The notes under the pieces are model-generated. The model was not told the origin of the DNA. It did no database searches and worked only from the letters and a program-made list of their open reading frames with translations. This document shows, in pieces, positions 43,581 through 52,134 of a stretch of DNA of 64,000 nucleotides (its first letter is position 1; the number at the start of each line of letters is the position of its first letter). The translations under genes were made by a program, and so were the position numbers. Origin of the DNA: SIG673 sp964570105. Lineage in GTDB: Bacteria; Bacillota; Clostridia; Oscillospirales; CAG-272. The stretch covers positions 20,913-84,912 of the forward strand of contig CAZMWM010000001.1 of assembly GCA_964570105.1 (NCBI GenBank), written 5' to 3'.

Positions 43581-45002
43581 ATGGAATATATCGATGTACA
43601 CGCGACCGCAAAGCTCTGGAATCTGCCGGAACGCAGAGTCACCGCTCTTTGCCGTAGCGGACGCATACCGGGCGCTAAAAAAGACGGCAAGCTTTGGCTC
43701 ATACCCGACGACGCCGAAAAGCCTCTCGACGGGCGCACGAAAGAAAGCGCTTCCGCCACGCTTGCAAGCTCCTCTCCTGCGATATTTACCACTACCACCA
43801 ATTATGCGGAAACCGGAGCGGCCTTGAACGCGCGAAACAAATTTGAAGCCACTTACCGCAAGAGTGCCGAATACTCAGCTTTCACCCCTTACCGCATATG
43901 TCCGCTCGGCGCTCACAGCGACCATCAGCTCGGCAAGATAACCGGATTTGCCATAAACAAGGGCATACATATCGCTTACGGTCCCAAGCAGAATGGGGTG
44001 ATCGAGATAGCATCGCTCCAATTCCCCAAGCGTGCGCAATGGCACGTCTCCTCCACACCGAAGGAAAAGCAGAACGATTGGGCTGACCATCTGAGAGGCG
44101 CCACCATAGCACTGAACAGCCGTTACCCACTAAGTGTCGGTCTCTGTGCGATAATCGACGGAGAGCTTCCCATAGGCGGTCTTTCCTCGTCCGCCGCCGT
44201 AATAATCACCTTCCTTTCGGCACTCTGCCACCTGAACGGCATTAACCTTTCCGAGCAGGAGCTTATAACCATCTCGAAGGAAGCCGAAAATAAGTACGTC
44301 GGCGTTTCGTGCGGAAAGCTCGATCAATCCTGCGAGGTCTACTGCCGCAAGGATCACCTGCTTTATATGGATATGCGCGATGACAGCTACGAGCTTATCC
44401 CCACCGCCCCATCGATGAAGCCGTACAAGATCGCCATCTTTTTTTCCGGACTTGAGCGCAGTCTCGCCGGTAGCAAATTCAATATGAGAGTGGACGAATG
44501 CCGTTCCGCCGCGTACGCACTGAAGGCATTCAGCGGAATGGAATACGGCAAATTCGAAGAGACCAACCTCCGCGACGTTCCGTACGAAACATATCTCGAG
44601 CACCGCGACAGACTTCCGGAAAATTGGAGAAAGCGTGCGGAGCATTGGTACACGGAGTTCAGACGCGTTGAAGCCGGCGCGGAAGCTTGGAGACGCGGCG
44701 ATATAGAGGCATTCGGGCGCCTTTCCTCCGAAAGCGGTCATTCCTCGATATACAATTACGAGACCGGCTCTCCCGAGCTTAAAAAGCTTTACGAGATAAT
44801 GATGCACACTGACGGAATATACGGCGGACGCTTCTCCGGCGCAGGCTTCAAGGGGTGCTGTATGGCTCTGATAGCGCCTGAATTCGAAGAGAGCATCCTC
44901 GAAAACGTCAAGCGCGAATACCTTAACGCCTTCCCCGAGCTTCGCGATAAGTATTCAGCCCACGTATGCCACACGGCAGACGGCGTTCGCTTAAACAAAT
45001 AA
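43581..45002 (+). CDS. HTH-fused galacturonokinase-like GHMP kinase
   Basis: A 473-aa fusion. Residues 1-50 form an excisionase/MerR-type helix-turn-helix (AKLWNLPERRVTALCRSGRIPGAKKDGKLWLIP). A Ser/Thr/Ala linker of ~45 residues leads to a GHMP kinase of ~370 residues. The sugar-binding motif is YRICPLGAHSDHQLG (104-118) rather than the GxHxDY of galactokinases; this RICPLGAH.DHQ form is, to my knowledge, that of plant galacturonokinase. The ATP-binding motif is PIGGLSSSAAV (197-207). It may phosphorylate galacturonate or a related sugar at C1. The HTH could bind the repeats at its own promoter. The ATG follows AGAAAGGA. It heads an operon with a nucleotidyltransferase. Confidence 0.85.
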   Translation: MEYIDVHATAKLWNLPERRVTALCRSGRIPGAKKDGKLWLIPDDAEKPLDGRTKESASATLASSSPAIFTTTTNYAETGAALNARNKFEATYRKSAEYSAFTPYRICPLGAHSDHQLGKITGFAINKGIHIAYGPKQNGVIEIASLQFPKRAQWHVSSTPKEKQNDWADHLRGATIALNSRYPLSVGLCAIIDGELPIGGLSSSAAVIITFLSALCHLNGINLSEQELITISKEAENKYVGVSCGKLDQSCEVYCRKDHLLYMDMRDDSYELIPTAPSMKPYKIAIFFSGLERSLAGSKFNMRVDECRSAAYALKAFSGMEYGKFEETNLRDVPYETYLEHRDRLPENWRKRAEHWYTEFRRVEAGAEAWRRGDIEAFGRLSSESGHSSIYNYETGSPELKKLYEIMMHTDGIYGGRFSGAGFKGCCMALIAPEFEESILENVKREYLNAFPELRDKYSAHVCHTADGVRLNK

Positions 45003-45073
45003 AACGGATATCCGTCTCGGAAAGTCAAAAAACATATCAGTCGCTTCGGCGGCGGAACGGAGTTGAACATTTT

Positions 45074-45814
45074 ATGAAATGTCTGATACTTGCGGCAGGA
45101 TACGCCACGAGACTTTACCCACTCACCGAAAATTTCCCCAAGCCTCTTCTTGAAGTCAAGGGCAAGACCATACTCGATCACTTGATAGACGATATCGATA
45201 CGCTCGGAGCGATAGACGAGTACGTGGTCATCTCAAATCACAAATTTTACGCTTGCTTTGAAAAATGGGCAAGCGAGAGCCAAAAAAAGATCACGGTCGT
45301 GGATGATGGCACAACGTCGAACGAAACGCGACTCGGCGCGGTAAAAGACGTAGAATTTGCTATCGAAGCGCTCGGCATCAATGACAGCATGCTGGTGATC
45401 GCCGGGGATAATCTTCTGGATTTCAGTCTTACGTCCTTCATAAATTACGCACTCTCAAAAAAGACCTCCTGCATCATGCGTTATTACGAGCCGTCGGATA
45501 AAAAGCTACTGAAATCCGGCGTGGTGACGGTGGACGAAAACGACCGAGTCCTCAAAATGACCGAGAAATCTCCGACACCCGAAACACATTGGTGCTCTCC
45601 CCCGTTCTATTACTATACAGCCGAGGATGCAAAGCGCGTCCGCATCGGGATCGAGAGCGGATGCGAAACGGACGCACCGGGCAGTTATATCGCATGGCTG
45701 TGCACGCAGACAGACGTGCACGCGATGGAGATGCCCGGAAAACGGTACGATATCGGAGATCTCGAAAGCTATGAAAAAGTAAAAAAGGAATACGGAGGAA
45801 TAACTGTATGCTGA
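45074..45814 (+). CDS. Sugar-1-phosphate nucleotidyltransferase
   Basis: A 246-aa RmlA/GalU-type NTP transferase. It opens MKCLILAAGYATRLYPLTENFPKPLL (GxGxRL-type loop plus FPKPLL), has VIAGDNLLDF as the metal-binding Asp, and ends with the PGKRYDIGDLESYEKVKKEY pattern. Directly after the GHMP kinase, it probably turns that kinase's sugar-1-phosphate into a UDP-sugar. A LicC-like cytidylyltransferase role serving LicD is an alternative. The ATG at 45074 begins the conserved strand; GGAG lies about 11 nt upstream. Confidence 0.88.
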   Translation: MKCLILAAGYATRLYPLTENFPKPLLEVKGKTILDHLIDDIDTLGAIDEYVVISNHKFYACFEKWASESQKKITVVDDGTTSNETRLGAVKDVEFAIEALGINDSMLVIAGDNLLDFSLTSFINYALSKKTSCIMRYYEPSDKKLLKSGVVTVDENDRVLKMTEKSPTPETHWCSPPFYYYTAEDAKRVRIGIESGCETDAPGSYIAWLCTQTDVHAMEMPGKRYDIGDLESYEKVKKEYGGITVC

Positions 45815-46881
45815 CACCAAACGTACAACTGGACGGAAGCACGGTGCTCGTTACGGGAGCCGCCGGCTTCATCGGCGCAAATCTCGTGACGGAGCTGTTG
45901 AAAACGGCTAAGGGTATAAAGATCGTAGGGCTTGACAACCTGAACGATTATTACGACGTATCCATCAAAGAATACCGTCTCGAGCGCATCCGGGAGCTTG
46001 CGGCTCTTCACCCCGAAAGCAGCTGGAGCTTTGTTAAGGGAAACATCGCAGACAAGGAGCTTATCGAGCGTCTCTTTACGGAGCATTCCTTCGACGTCGC
46101 GGTAAATCTTGCGGCTCAGGCGGGAGTGCGGTATTCCATCACAAATCCGGACGTGTATATCGAGAGCAACATCATCGGATTTTATAATATCCTCGAAGCT
46201 TGCCGCAACCACCCCGTGAAGCACCTCGTTTACGCTTCAAGTTCTTCCGTGTACGGCTCAAATAAAAAAGTTCCGTATTCCACGGACGATAAGGTGGATA
46301 ATCCGGTGTCGCTCTACGCCGCCACCAAAAAAAGCAACGAGCTTCTCGCTCACGCGTATTCAAAGCTTTACAACATCCCCTCGACCGGACTGCGCTTCTT
46401 CACCGTCTACGGACCTGCCGGACGTCCGGATATGGCATATTTTAACTTTACGAACAAGCTCCTGAAGGGTGAGACCATCCGTATATTCAATTACGGTAAC
46501 TGCAAGCGCGATTTCACCTACGTTGACGATATAGTGGAAGGCGTGAAGCGCGTTATGCGGTGCGCTCCCGAAAAGGCTCAGGGAGAGGACGGACTTCCGC
46601 TTCCGCCGTACAGGGTGTATAACATAGGTAACAGCTCCCCCGAAAACCTGCTCGATTTTGTCGACATACTCCAAGAAGAGCTGATCCACGCAGGCGTGCT
46701 TCCGTCGGATTACGATTTCGACTCTCATAAAGAGCTTGTCCCGATGCAGCCCGGCGACGTTCCCGTAACGTACGCGGACACATCGGCGCTCGAGCGCGAT
46801 CTCGGCTTCAGACCGTCCACTCCGCTTCGTGACGGACTGCGGAGATTTGCCGAATGGTATCGCGTTTTTTACGCAAAATAA
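45808..46881 (+). CDS. UDP-glucuronate 4-epimerase
   Basis: A 357-aa extended SDR enzyme that interconverts UDP-GlcA and UDP-GalA. VLVTGAAGFIGANLVTELL binds NAD. DNLNDYYDVSIKEYRLERI, VNLAAQAGVRYSI, VSLYAATKKSNELLAHAYS (YxxxK) and GLRFFTVYGPAGRPDMA are specific to the GlcA epimerase subgroup rather than GalE. It overlaps the nucleotidyltransferase gene end by 7 nt, behind GGAGG. With ugd downstream it gives a de novo route to UDP-GalA. Confidence 0.93.
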   Translation: MLTPNVQLDGSTVLVTGAAGFIGANLVTELLKTAKGIKIVGLDNLNDYYDVSIKEYRLERIRELAALHPESSWSFVKGNIADKELIERLFTEHSFDVAVNLAAQAGVRYSITNPDVYIESNIIGFYNILEACRNHPVKHLVYASSSSVYGSNKKVPYSTDDKVDNPVSLYAATKKSNELLAHAYSKLYNIPSTGLRFFTVYGPAGRPDMAYFNFTNKLLKGETIRIFNYGNCKRDFTYVDDIVEGVKRVMRCAPEKAQGEDGLPLPPYRVYNIGNSSPENLLDFVDILQEELIHAGVLPSDYDFDSHKELVPMQPGDVPVTYADTSALERDLGFRPSTPLRDGLRRFAEWYRVFYAK

Positions 46882-47125
46882 TAACGACTAAAGACCGTCG
46901 CAACCGCATAGACCTGTTGCCATAGGGAAAACACCACAGGAACGGATATGCCTTTTTGTGACCGCCGCCTCGGAGACCGACGGAATAAGCAGATCGCGGA
47001 GACGCCGAGAAGCTTTGCCCGAAGGCTCGTGAGAGCAACTAAATAAAGGAGACCGGATTGCTCGCGCACAGTCGCGGACGCATCCGAAAAACGTCTCTTT
47101 TCAACACAGAAAGGAAAAAACACAA
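46882..47125 (+). other. Unassigned 244-nt spacer before ugd
   Basis: A spacer longer than others in this operon, GC-rich, with possible pairings (CTCGG near 46970 with CCGAG near 47005; GCTTT/AAGGC near 47013-47026). It has no T-run hairpin and no riboswitch core that I recognise. A minus-strand frame across it has no ribosome site. Confidence 0.4.
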
Positions 47126-48322
47126 ATGGATAACAAGGTCAAAATAGCGGTAGCCGGAACAGGTTACGTCGGACTTTCTATGGCGGTGCTACTTGCACAG
47201 CACAACGAGGTGACGGCTGTCGATATCGTTCCCGAAAAGGTGGAAATGATAAACGCGAGACGTTCCCCCATCTCGGATAAAGAGATAGAGGAATACCTCG
47301 CCTCGCACGAGCTTGCCCTTAAGGCAACGACCGACGCACGCACGGCGTACGCAAACGCAGAGCTGGTCTTGATCTCGACGCCTACAAATTACGATCCGAG
47401 CAAAAATTTCTTCGACACGTCCTCCGTCGAAAGCGTGATAAAACAGGTCATAGAAGTAAATCCGGACGCTGTAATGATAGTAAAATCCACAGTCCCCGTA
47501 GGATACACCGAAAGGATACGCTCGGAGCTTTCCTGCGACAATATCCTTTTCAGCCCCGAATTTCTCAGAGAAGGGCGCGCGCTGTACGATAATCTCTACC
47601 CGAGCCGTATAATAGTCGGAACACCGATAAGAAACGCACGCCTTAAAAAAGCCGCGGAAAAATTTGCCTCGCTCCTAAAGGACGGCGCACTCAAGGAGGA
47701 TATCGAGGTAAGATTTATGAATCCCACCGAGGCGGAAGCGGTCAAGCTGTTCTCAAATACCTATCTCGCGCTCAGAGTTGCATTCTTCAACGAGCTTGAT
47801 ACTTACGCCGCGGTAAGAGGTCTTGACACGCGTTCCATAATCGAGGGCGTCGGGCTTGATCCGCGTATCGGCTCGCACTACAACAACCCCTCCTTCGGCT
47901 ACGGCGGCTACTGTCTGCCCAAGGACACCAAACAGCTTCTTGCCAACTACAACGACGTACCTCAGAATATAATATCCGCGATAGTCGCGGCAAATTCCAC
48001 AAGAAAAGACTTTATAGCAGATCAGATAATCGCCCTTTCTCCCAAGACCGTCGGCATATATCGGCTCACGATGAAGAGCGGATCTGATAATTTCCGCCAA
48101 TCCTCCGTCCAAGGCGTTATGAAAAGGATAAAAGCCAAGGGCATCGAGGTCGTGGTATACGAGCCGACTATGAAGGACGACAGATTTTTCGGAAGCCGAG
48201 TTGTACGCGACATAGAGCAATTCAAGAATGAGTGCGACGTCATAATAGCCAACAGGTACAGCGACGAGATCGCCGACGCGCTCGATAAGGTATATACGAG
48301 AGACCTTTATTTCAGAGACTGA
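47126..48322 (+). CDS. ugd: UDP-glucose 6-dehydrogenase
   Basis: A 398-aa NAD-dependent dehydrogenase that oxidises UDP-glucose to UDP-glucuronate. VAGTGYVGLSMAVLLAQHNE binds NAD, STVPVGYTERI and FSPEFLREGRALYDNLYPSR form the mid-domain, and SFGYGGYCLPKDTKQLLANY contains the catalytic Cys. The compact form resembles E. coli Ugd. AAAGGA precedes the ATG. Its product is the substrate of the epimerase encoded upstream. Confidence 0.96.
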   Translation: MDNKVKIAVAGTGYVGLSMAVLLAQHNEVTAVDIVPEKVEMINARRSPISDKEIEEYLASHELALKATTDARTAYANAELVLISTPTNYDPSKNFFDTSSVESVIKQVIEVNPDAVMIVKSTVPVGYTERIRSELSCDNILFSPEFLREGRALYDNLYPSRIIVGTPIRNARLKKAAEKFASLLKDGALKEDIEVRFMNPTEAEAVKLFSNTYLALRVAFFNELDTYAAVRGLDTRSIIEGVGLDPRIGSHYNNPSFGYGGYCLPKDTKQLLANYNDVPQNIISAIVAANSTRKDFIADQIIALSPKTVGIYRLTMKSGSDNFRQSSVQGVMKRIKAKGIEVVVYEPTMKDDRFFGSRVVRDIEQFKNECDVIIANRYSDEIADALDKVYTRDLYFRD

Positions 48323-48354
48323 GACTCAAAGACGCGGTAATTTCCCGATAACAC

Positions 48355-48404
48355 ACACACGCAGACAACCTTTCGTTTGAAAGATGATCTGCGTGTGTTT
48401 TTTT
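48355..48404. terminator. Terminator between ugd and the lipid kinase gene
   Basis: ACACACGCAGA (48355-48365) pairs with TCTGCGTGTGT (48388-48398), with an inner CTTTC/GAAAG pairing and a T run after the stem. It separates two convergent genes and most clearly ends the ugd transcript. Confidence 0.87.
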
Positions 48405-49317
48405 ACGGCATTATAAAATTCAGTGCCTTGTGAAGTACCTCGATATTCACGTTGCTCTCGTTTATCAGCTCGCCGTCAAGCGAATAGCAAAATCCGGTGG
48501 CGGCGGAAAGCTCGAGCTTCTTGGCTCTGCGGTAAACGATGATATCCCGAAAAAGCTCGCTGTCTATATGCTCGCCGCGCTCGTAATAGCCCATAAGCTT
48601 CAAAAATCTGACTCTCGATACCGGCTTCACCAGACAGACCTCGAGCAATCCGTCATCATATTCGGAATACGGCGCACATTTATATCTACCTCCGACGTAT
48701 TTCCCGTTCGCTATCGTGCAAAGCAAAAAATCACCGTAATTCAGTACCTCACCGTCCGCGATCAACGTACATTCCGAACGCATCGCTGTAAGGAATGCGC
48801 ACGCAACTCCGGTCGTATAAGAATGCTTTCCGCCAATAAGCTTTTTATCTCTTACGCTGTTCATGACCTTTGCCACACAGCTGTCAAAGCCGAAATGCAC
48901 GGCGTTTGCAGCATAATACGTACCTGCCTTGATCACATCGATCCGCTCAACGCTCCCTTCGAGCAGACGTCCCACATCGGAATATCGTTCCGCGCCTCCC
49001 ACCGCCTTGACGAAATCGTTTCCGCTTCCGGCAGGATAAACGCATAAAGCGTAATTATCGCGCCCCGAGCGCATAACTCCGTTCACGGCTTCGTTGAGCG
49101 AGCCGTCGCCGCCGCATATATAAAATCTGTACATCTCATCCGACGAGCCGCTCTCCAGCCTGCTCCGTATAAATTCCGAAGCATCGCCCTTCCGTTTCGT
49201 AAAATACACCTCGATATCGTACGATCTTCTGAACCTCTCGATCTGCTCCGTGACGAGCAAGGCTTGCTTGCCCTTTCCGGCAATGGGGTTTACGACGAAT
49301 ATGTGTTTTGTGACCAT
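48403..49317 (-). CDS. Diacylglycerol kinase family lipid kinase
   Basis: A 304-aa LCB5/YegS/DgkB-type kinase. IFVVNPIAGKGKQALL is the nucleotide-binding start and ICGGDGSLNEAVNGVM is the GGDGT-like catalytic motif. YPAGSGNDFVKAVGG continues the domain, and the C-terminal beta-sandwich carries DDGLLEVCLVKPVS. It phosphorylates diacylglycerol or a similar lipid at the membrane. It stands alone, convergent with ugd. Confidence 0.92.
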   Translation of the reverse strand: MVTKHIFVVNPIAGKGKQALLVTEQIERFRRSYDIEVYFTKRKGDASEFIRSRLESGSSDEMYRFYICGGDGSLNEAVNGVMRSGRDNYALCVYPAGSGNDFVKAVGGAERYSDVGRLLEGSVERIDVIKAGTYYAANAVHFGFDSCVAKVMNSVRDKKLIGGKHSYTTGVACAFLTAMRSECTLIADGEVLNYGDFLLCTIANGKYVGGRYKCAPYSEYDDGLLEVCLVKPVSRVRFLKLMGYYERGEHIDSELFRDIIVYRRAKKLELSAATGFCYSLDGELINESNVNIEVLHKALNFIMP

Positions 49318-49419
49318 ATGAGCTGTTCCGTTCCCTTCATAAATATGATTGCGCGGATACGGCGGGGCACACCGCGAAAGCCCGTTTGAAGCGCACTTAA
49401 GAAATGTTACAATATTAGG

Positions 49420-49448
49420 TTGAAATCCGTTGCCGCATCTGCTACAAT
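49420..49448 (+). promoter_or_regulatory. Sigma-A promoter of the DUF2264-like gene
   Basis: TTGAAA (49420-49425) and TACAAT (49443-49448) are 17 bp apart. A start near 49455 rules out the in-frame ATG-like start at 49420 and supports the ATG at 49555. Confidence 0.78.
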
Positions 49449-49554
49449 TATAACATATCTTTCAAAGCTTTGCAATACCTTCGGCGCATTTTGCAAAATA
49501 TTGTCGATAGCTTTTCGCTCTCGATCCCAAAACGAAGAAAGGATACGCTTGAAA

Positions 49555-51255
49555 ATGGAGACTGCACGCTCTTTGATCTCGGATCCGGTGTTCAAAAATC
49601 TTGAATTTTATACCTCTCTCGTGCGTGAGAACGGAGAGGACTCGGAGTACCTCGGAGTTAAACTGCTCGACGAGCCGGAAAAGTTCGTCAAAGGCGCTCT
49701 GATAAACTGCGCTGTCAAGCTGTTCTTGCATTATAACGCAAAAGCAGACAACCGCGACGCCAAGGCGTGGGAGCGCGTCGTTTATTTCATTCGAATGCTC
49801 AAGGACGACCATTTAAAGACTTGGGGAAAGCTGAACGCTCTGCGCGGAACATACGCTTTGTATGAGACCGGTTTTCTCGCAACGCTCCCCGAGGACTGCA
49901 TACAGATACTTCGCGAAAAGACCAGATACGACGACTTTTACGATACGAAAAGAAAGATGTTGCTCGGAAACTACCCAAGCAATTATTATCAAGTTGCCTT
50001 GGGTTGCGCCGGGATCCGCGAAGCCATCGGCTGGGACGAGCCGGGCGAGTGCGACATCATCCTTGAGAAGCTGTTTTCCGTTATGAGCGATTTTTCCGAC
50101 AGCGGTTGGATGGACGAGCGTCCGCCTTACGGAAGATTTGACAGATACTCTATGATGGTAGCCGCAGAACTCACGGACACGCTCGATTTTTTAAAAAAGC
50201 CGGTCCCCGAATTTGCATTAAAGGCTCTCAGAAGCTCCGCGGAGCTTGCGCTTGCGTGTGCCAATCCTCACGGCGACGGTGTACTGTACGGCAGAAGTCT
50301 GTCCGTACACGGAGACTGCGCGTATCTCGAGATACTCGCGACCGCACTGCGTCACGGTCTGGTCTCGGATGAGGATATCCGTACCGCAGTGCTTTATTGC
50401 GGAGCCATTTTGAGACATACCTTCTCTTATTGGTACGATACCGCTCGCCGCTCGTACGACCTTTGGTTTGACGGAAGGACTACAAATTCATACCGCCAAG
50501 TGCACCGACTCCTTGAGGTCAATCTCGATATGTCGTTGCATATGCTCAATACGCTCGACGTGCTTGAAGCGGCTGACTGTGCGGACGAGCCGCTCGAGGA
50601 TCCGCTTCCGCGCAATCCGCATTCATTTTCGAGACCGCAAAAGACGGTATTCAAAAGCGTCCCAAACGACGAGCGGGTACTGTACAGCTTCGTAAGAAAA
50701 GGAACGCTCCACCAGCTTCCGCTGATAGGCGGAGGCGAATACGCGCTCAACGCCGCGTATCTCCCCTTCCCGACGTCTCCTTCTCTGCTCGAAGCTCCCC
50801 CGGAAACGCGTATACCGTTTCTTGTTCCGCACTTTGTCACGGAGCGCGGAGATAAGCTGTTGCCGTCCGGTTTTTATACCGAAATAACGGACAAAAAGAT
50901 AAGCAAGCTGGGAATGACCGGCATAGAGATAACGGCAAAGGGAATGATGAGCCTGTTTTCAATGGAGCATCCGATGCCGGATAAGAGCGACCGTCCGTTC
51001 ACCGCTACCTACACCTTCGTGGATGATACCGTCCGCATAGTTTACGAAGCCGATACGGACGAGCCGTTGACCTGCCGCTGTACATACGCCTGCAAGGAGA
51101 ACGGATGCGCCGTCAGCTTCAACGGTAACGTTCCGCAACCGACGGACGTGAGCGGAGCGTCCGAATATCATACGCCGCACGGTGCCTGCACCAAGGCGTA
51201 CGAATATTCGGAGGATACGAATGTGCTTGAGGTCATCATACGTTTGCCGGAATAA
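49555..51255 (+). CDS. DUF2264-like protein
   Basis: A 566-aa soluble protein with no signal peptide, probably an (alpha/alpha)6-type fold. GRFDRYSMMVAAELTDTLDF and GDGVLYGRSLSVHGDCAYLE line up with GRFDYYEAWAHHTYTLLW and DGGMCAYGRSLSYRFAAVS of the DUF2264 protein at 57726-59606, so the two appear distantly related. The function is unknown; DUF2264 proteins occur near glycan-degradation genes. The ATG at 49555 lies downstream of the promoter and about 11 nt after GAAAGGA. A TTG at 49549 is an alternative. Confidence 0.72.
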   Translation: METARSLISDPVFKNLEFYTSLVRENGEDSEYLGVKLLDEPEKFVKGALINCAVKLFLHYNAKADNRDAKAWERVVYFIRMLKDDHLKTWGKLNALRGTYALYETGFLATLPEDCIQILREKTRYDDFYDTKRKMLLGNYPSNYYQVALGCAGIREAIGWDEPGECDIILEKLFSVMSDFSDSGWMDERPPYGRFDRYSMMVAAELTDTLDFLKKPVPEFALKALRSSAELALACANPHGDGVLYGRSLSVHGDCAYLEILATALRHGLVSDEDIRTAVLYCGAILRHTFSYWYDTARRSYDLWFDGRTTNSYRQVHRLLEVNLDMSLHMLNTLDVLEAADCADEPLEDPLPRNPHSFSRPQKTVFKSVPNDERVLYSFVRKGTLHQLPLIGGGEYALNAAYLPFPTSPSLLEAPPETRIPFLVPHFVTERGDKLLPSGFYTEITDKKISKLGMTGIEITAKGMMSLFSMEHPMPDKSDRPFTATYTFVDDTVRIVYEADTDEPLTCRCTYACKENGCAVSFNGNVPQPTDVSGASEYHTPHGACTKAYEYSEDTNVLEVIIRLPE

Positions 51256-51279
51256 CGCATAAAAGCATCGCGGATACGG

Positions 51280-51969
51280 CTAAAGCTGTTTGCGAAGCAT
51301 CCTGCTCCTTATCTTGTCAAGTGCCGCTTTCTCGATACGCGAGACGTACGAGCGTGATATTCCCAGCTTTGCCGCAAGCTCTCTTTGCGTCATCGGAGGC
51401 TCTTCGGCAAGTCCGTACCTTCTCACTATCACCTCCCGTTCGCGCGGCGTAAGGTAACAACGTATTATCTTTGCCGCAAGCTCGCCGGATATCTTTATAT
51501 CCAATTCGTCAGCGATAGTGTCGTCCGTGGCTATAACGTCCATATAAGTCAAGGGATTTCCCTCTTTGTCCATATCTATCGGCTCGTCTATCGATACCTC
51601 CATCGAGCTTTTCTTTTGCGAACGGAAATACATAAGTATCTCGTTCTGTATGCATTTAGATGCATAAGTCGCAAAGCGTGCCCCGTTCTCGAACTTAAAG
51701 GTATCCACTGCTTTTATCAAGCCTATCGCGCCTATGGAATTGAGATCGTCTTGGTTTTTGCTCTGCGTATAATATTTTTTAACTATGTGCGCCACCAGCC
51801 TGAGATTGTGCTCGATAAGCTTTTTTCGCGCCCCGACGTCACCGCTTTTCGCGGCGCGAAAGCACTCCTTTTCCTCGTCCGCACTGAGCGGCGGCGGATA
51901 GCTGTTTCCCTGATCCACCTTCAGAAACATATAAAAGAAGCGCATTATCAAAGAATAAAAGATATTCAT
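51280..51969 (-). CDS. sigK: Sporulation sigma factor, SigK-like
   Basis: A 229-aa sigma-70 family factor. A short hydrophobic N-terminus (about 20 residues) resembles the pro-sequence of SigK/SigE, which is cleaved during sporulation. PPPLSADEEKECFRAAKSGD, then KLIEHNLRLVAHIVKKYY (region 2), then TPREREVIVRRYGL and LGISRSYVSRIEKAALDKI (region 4) match SigK. The gene is continuous, with no skin-type insertion. SigK drives late mother-cell genes, so this indicates an endospore former or a descendant of one. Confidence 0.87.
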   Translation of the reverse strand: MNIFYSLIMRFFYMFLKVDQGNSYPPPLSADEEKECFRAAKSGDVGARKKLIEHNLRLVAHIVKKYYTQSKNQDDLNSIGAIGLIKAVDTFKFENGARFATYASKCIQNEILMYFRSQKKSSMEVSIDEPIDMDKEGNPLTYMDVIATDDTIADELDIKISGELAAKIIRCYLTPREREVIVRRYGLAEEPPMTQRELAAKLGISRSYVSRIEKAALDKIRSRMLRKQL

Positions 51970-52134
51970 AAGCCTCTCCGTTTCATAAATATTCCTTCAA
52001 TGATATTCACGCTAAGACGAAGTTATTCGACATGGACGGGCAGGACCTTACGTTTTTCCGCCATCGGTCGCATTATCCGCCCGCTCGCCCAAAATGACCG
52101 ACTACACAAAAGAAAAGGAAGCGTTTAGTATAAA

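Noticed and set aside
46869..47123. Minus-strand reading frame of 84 codons in the spacer before ugd
   Set aside because: No ribosome site, basic low-quality composition and antisense to the operon.
49420..49554. 45-residue N-terminal extension of the DUF2264-like protein
   Set aside because: The promoter at 49420-49448 lies inside it; the ATG at 49555 has a ribosome site.
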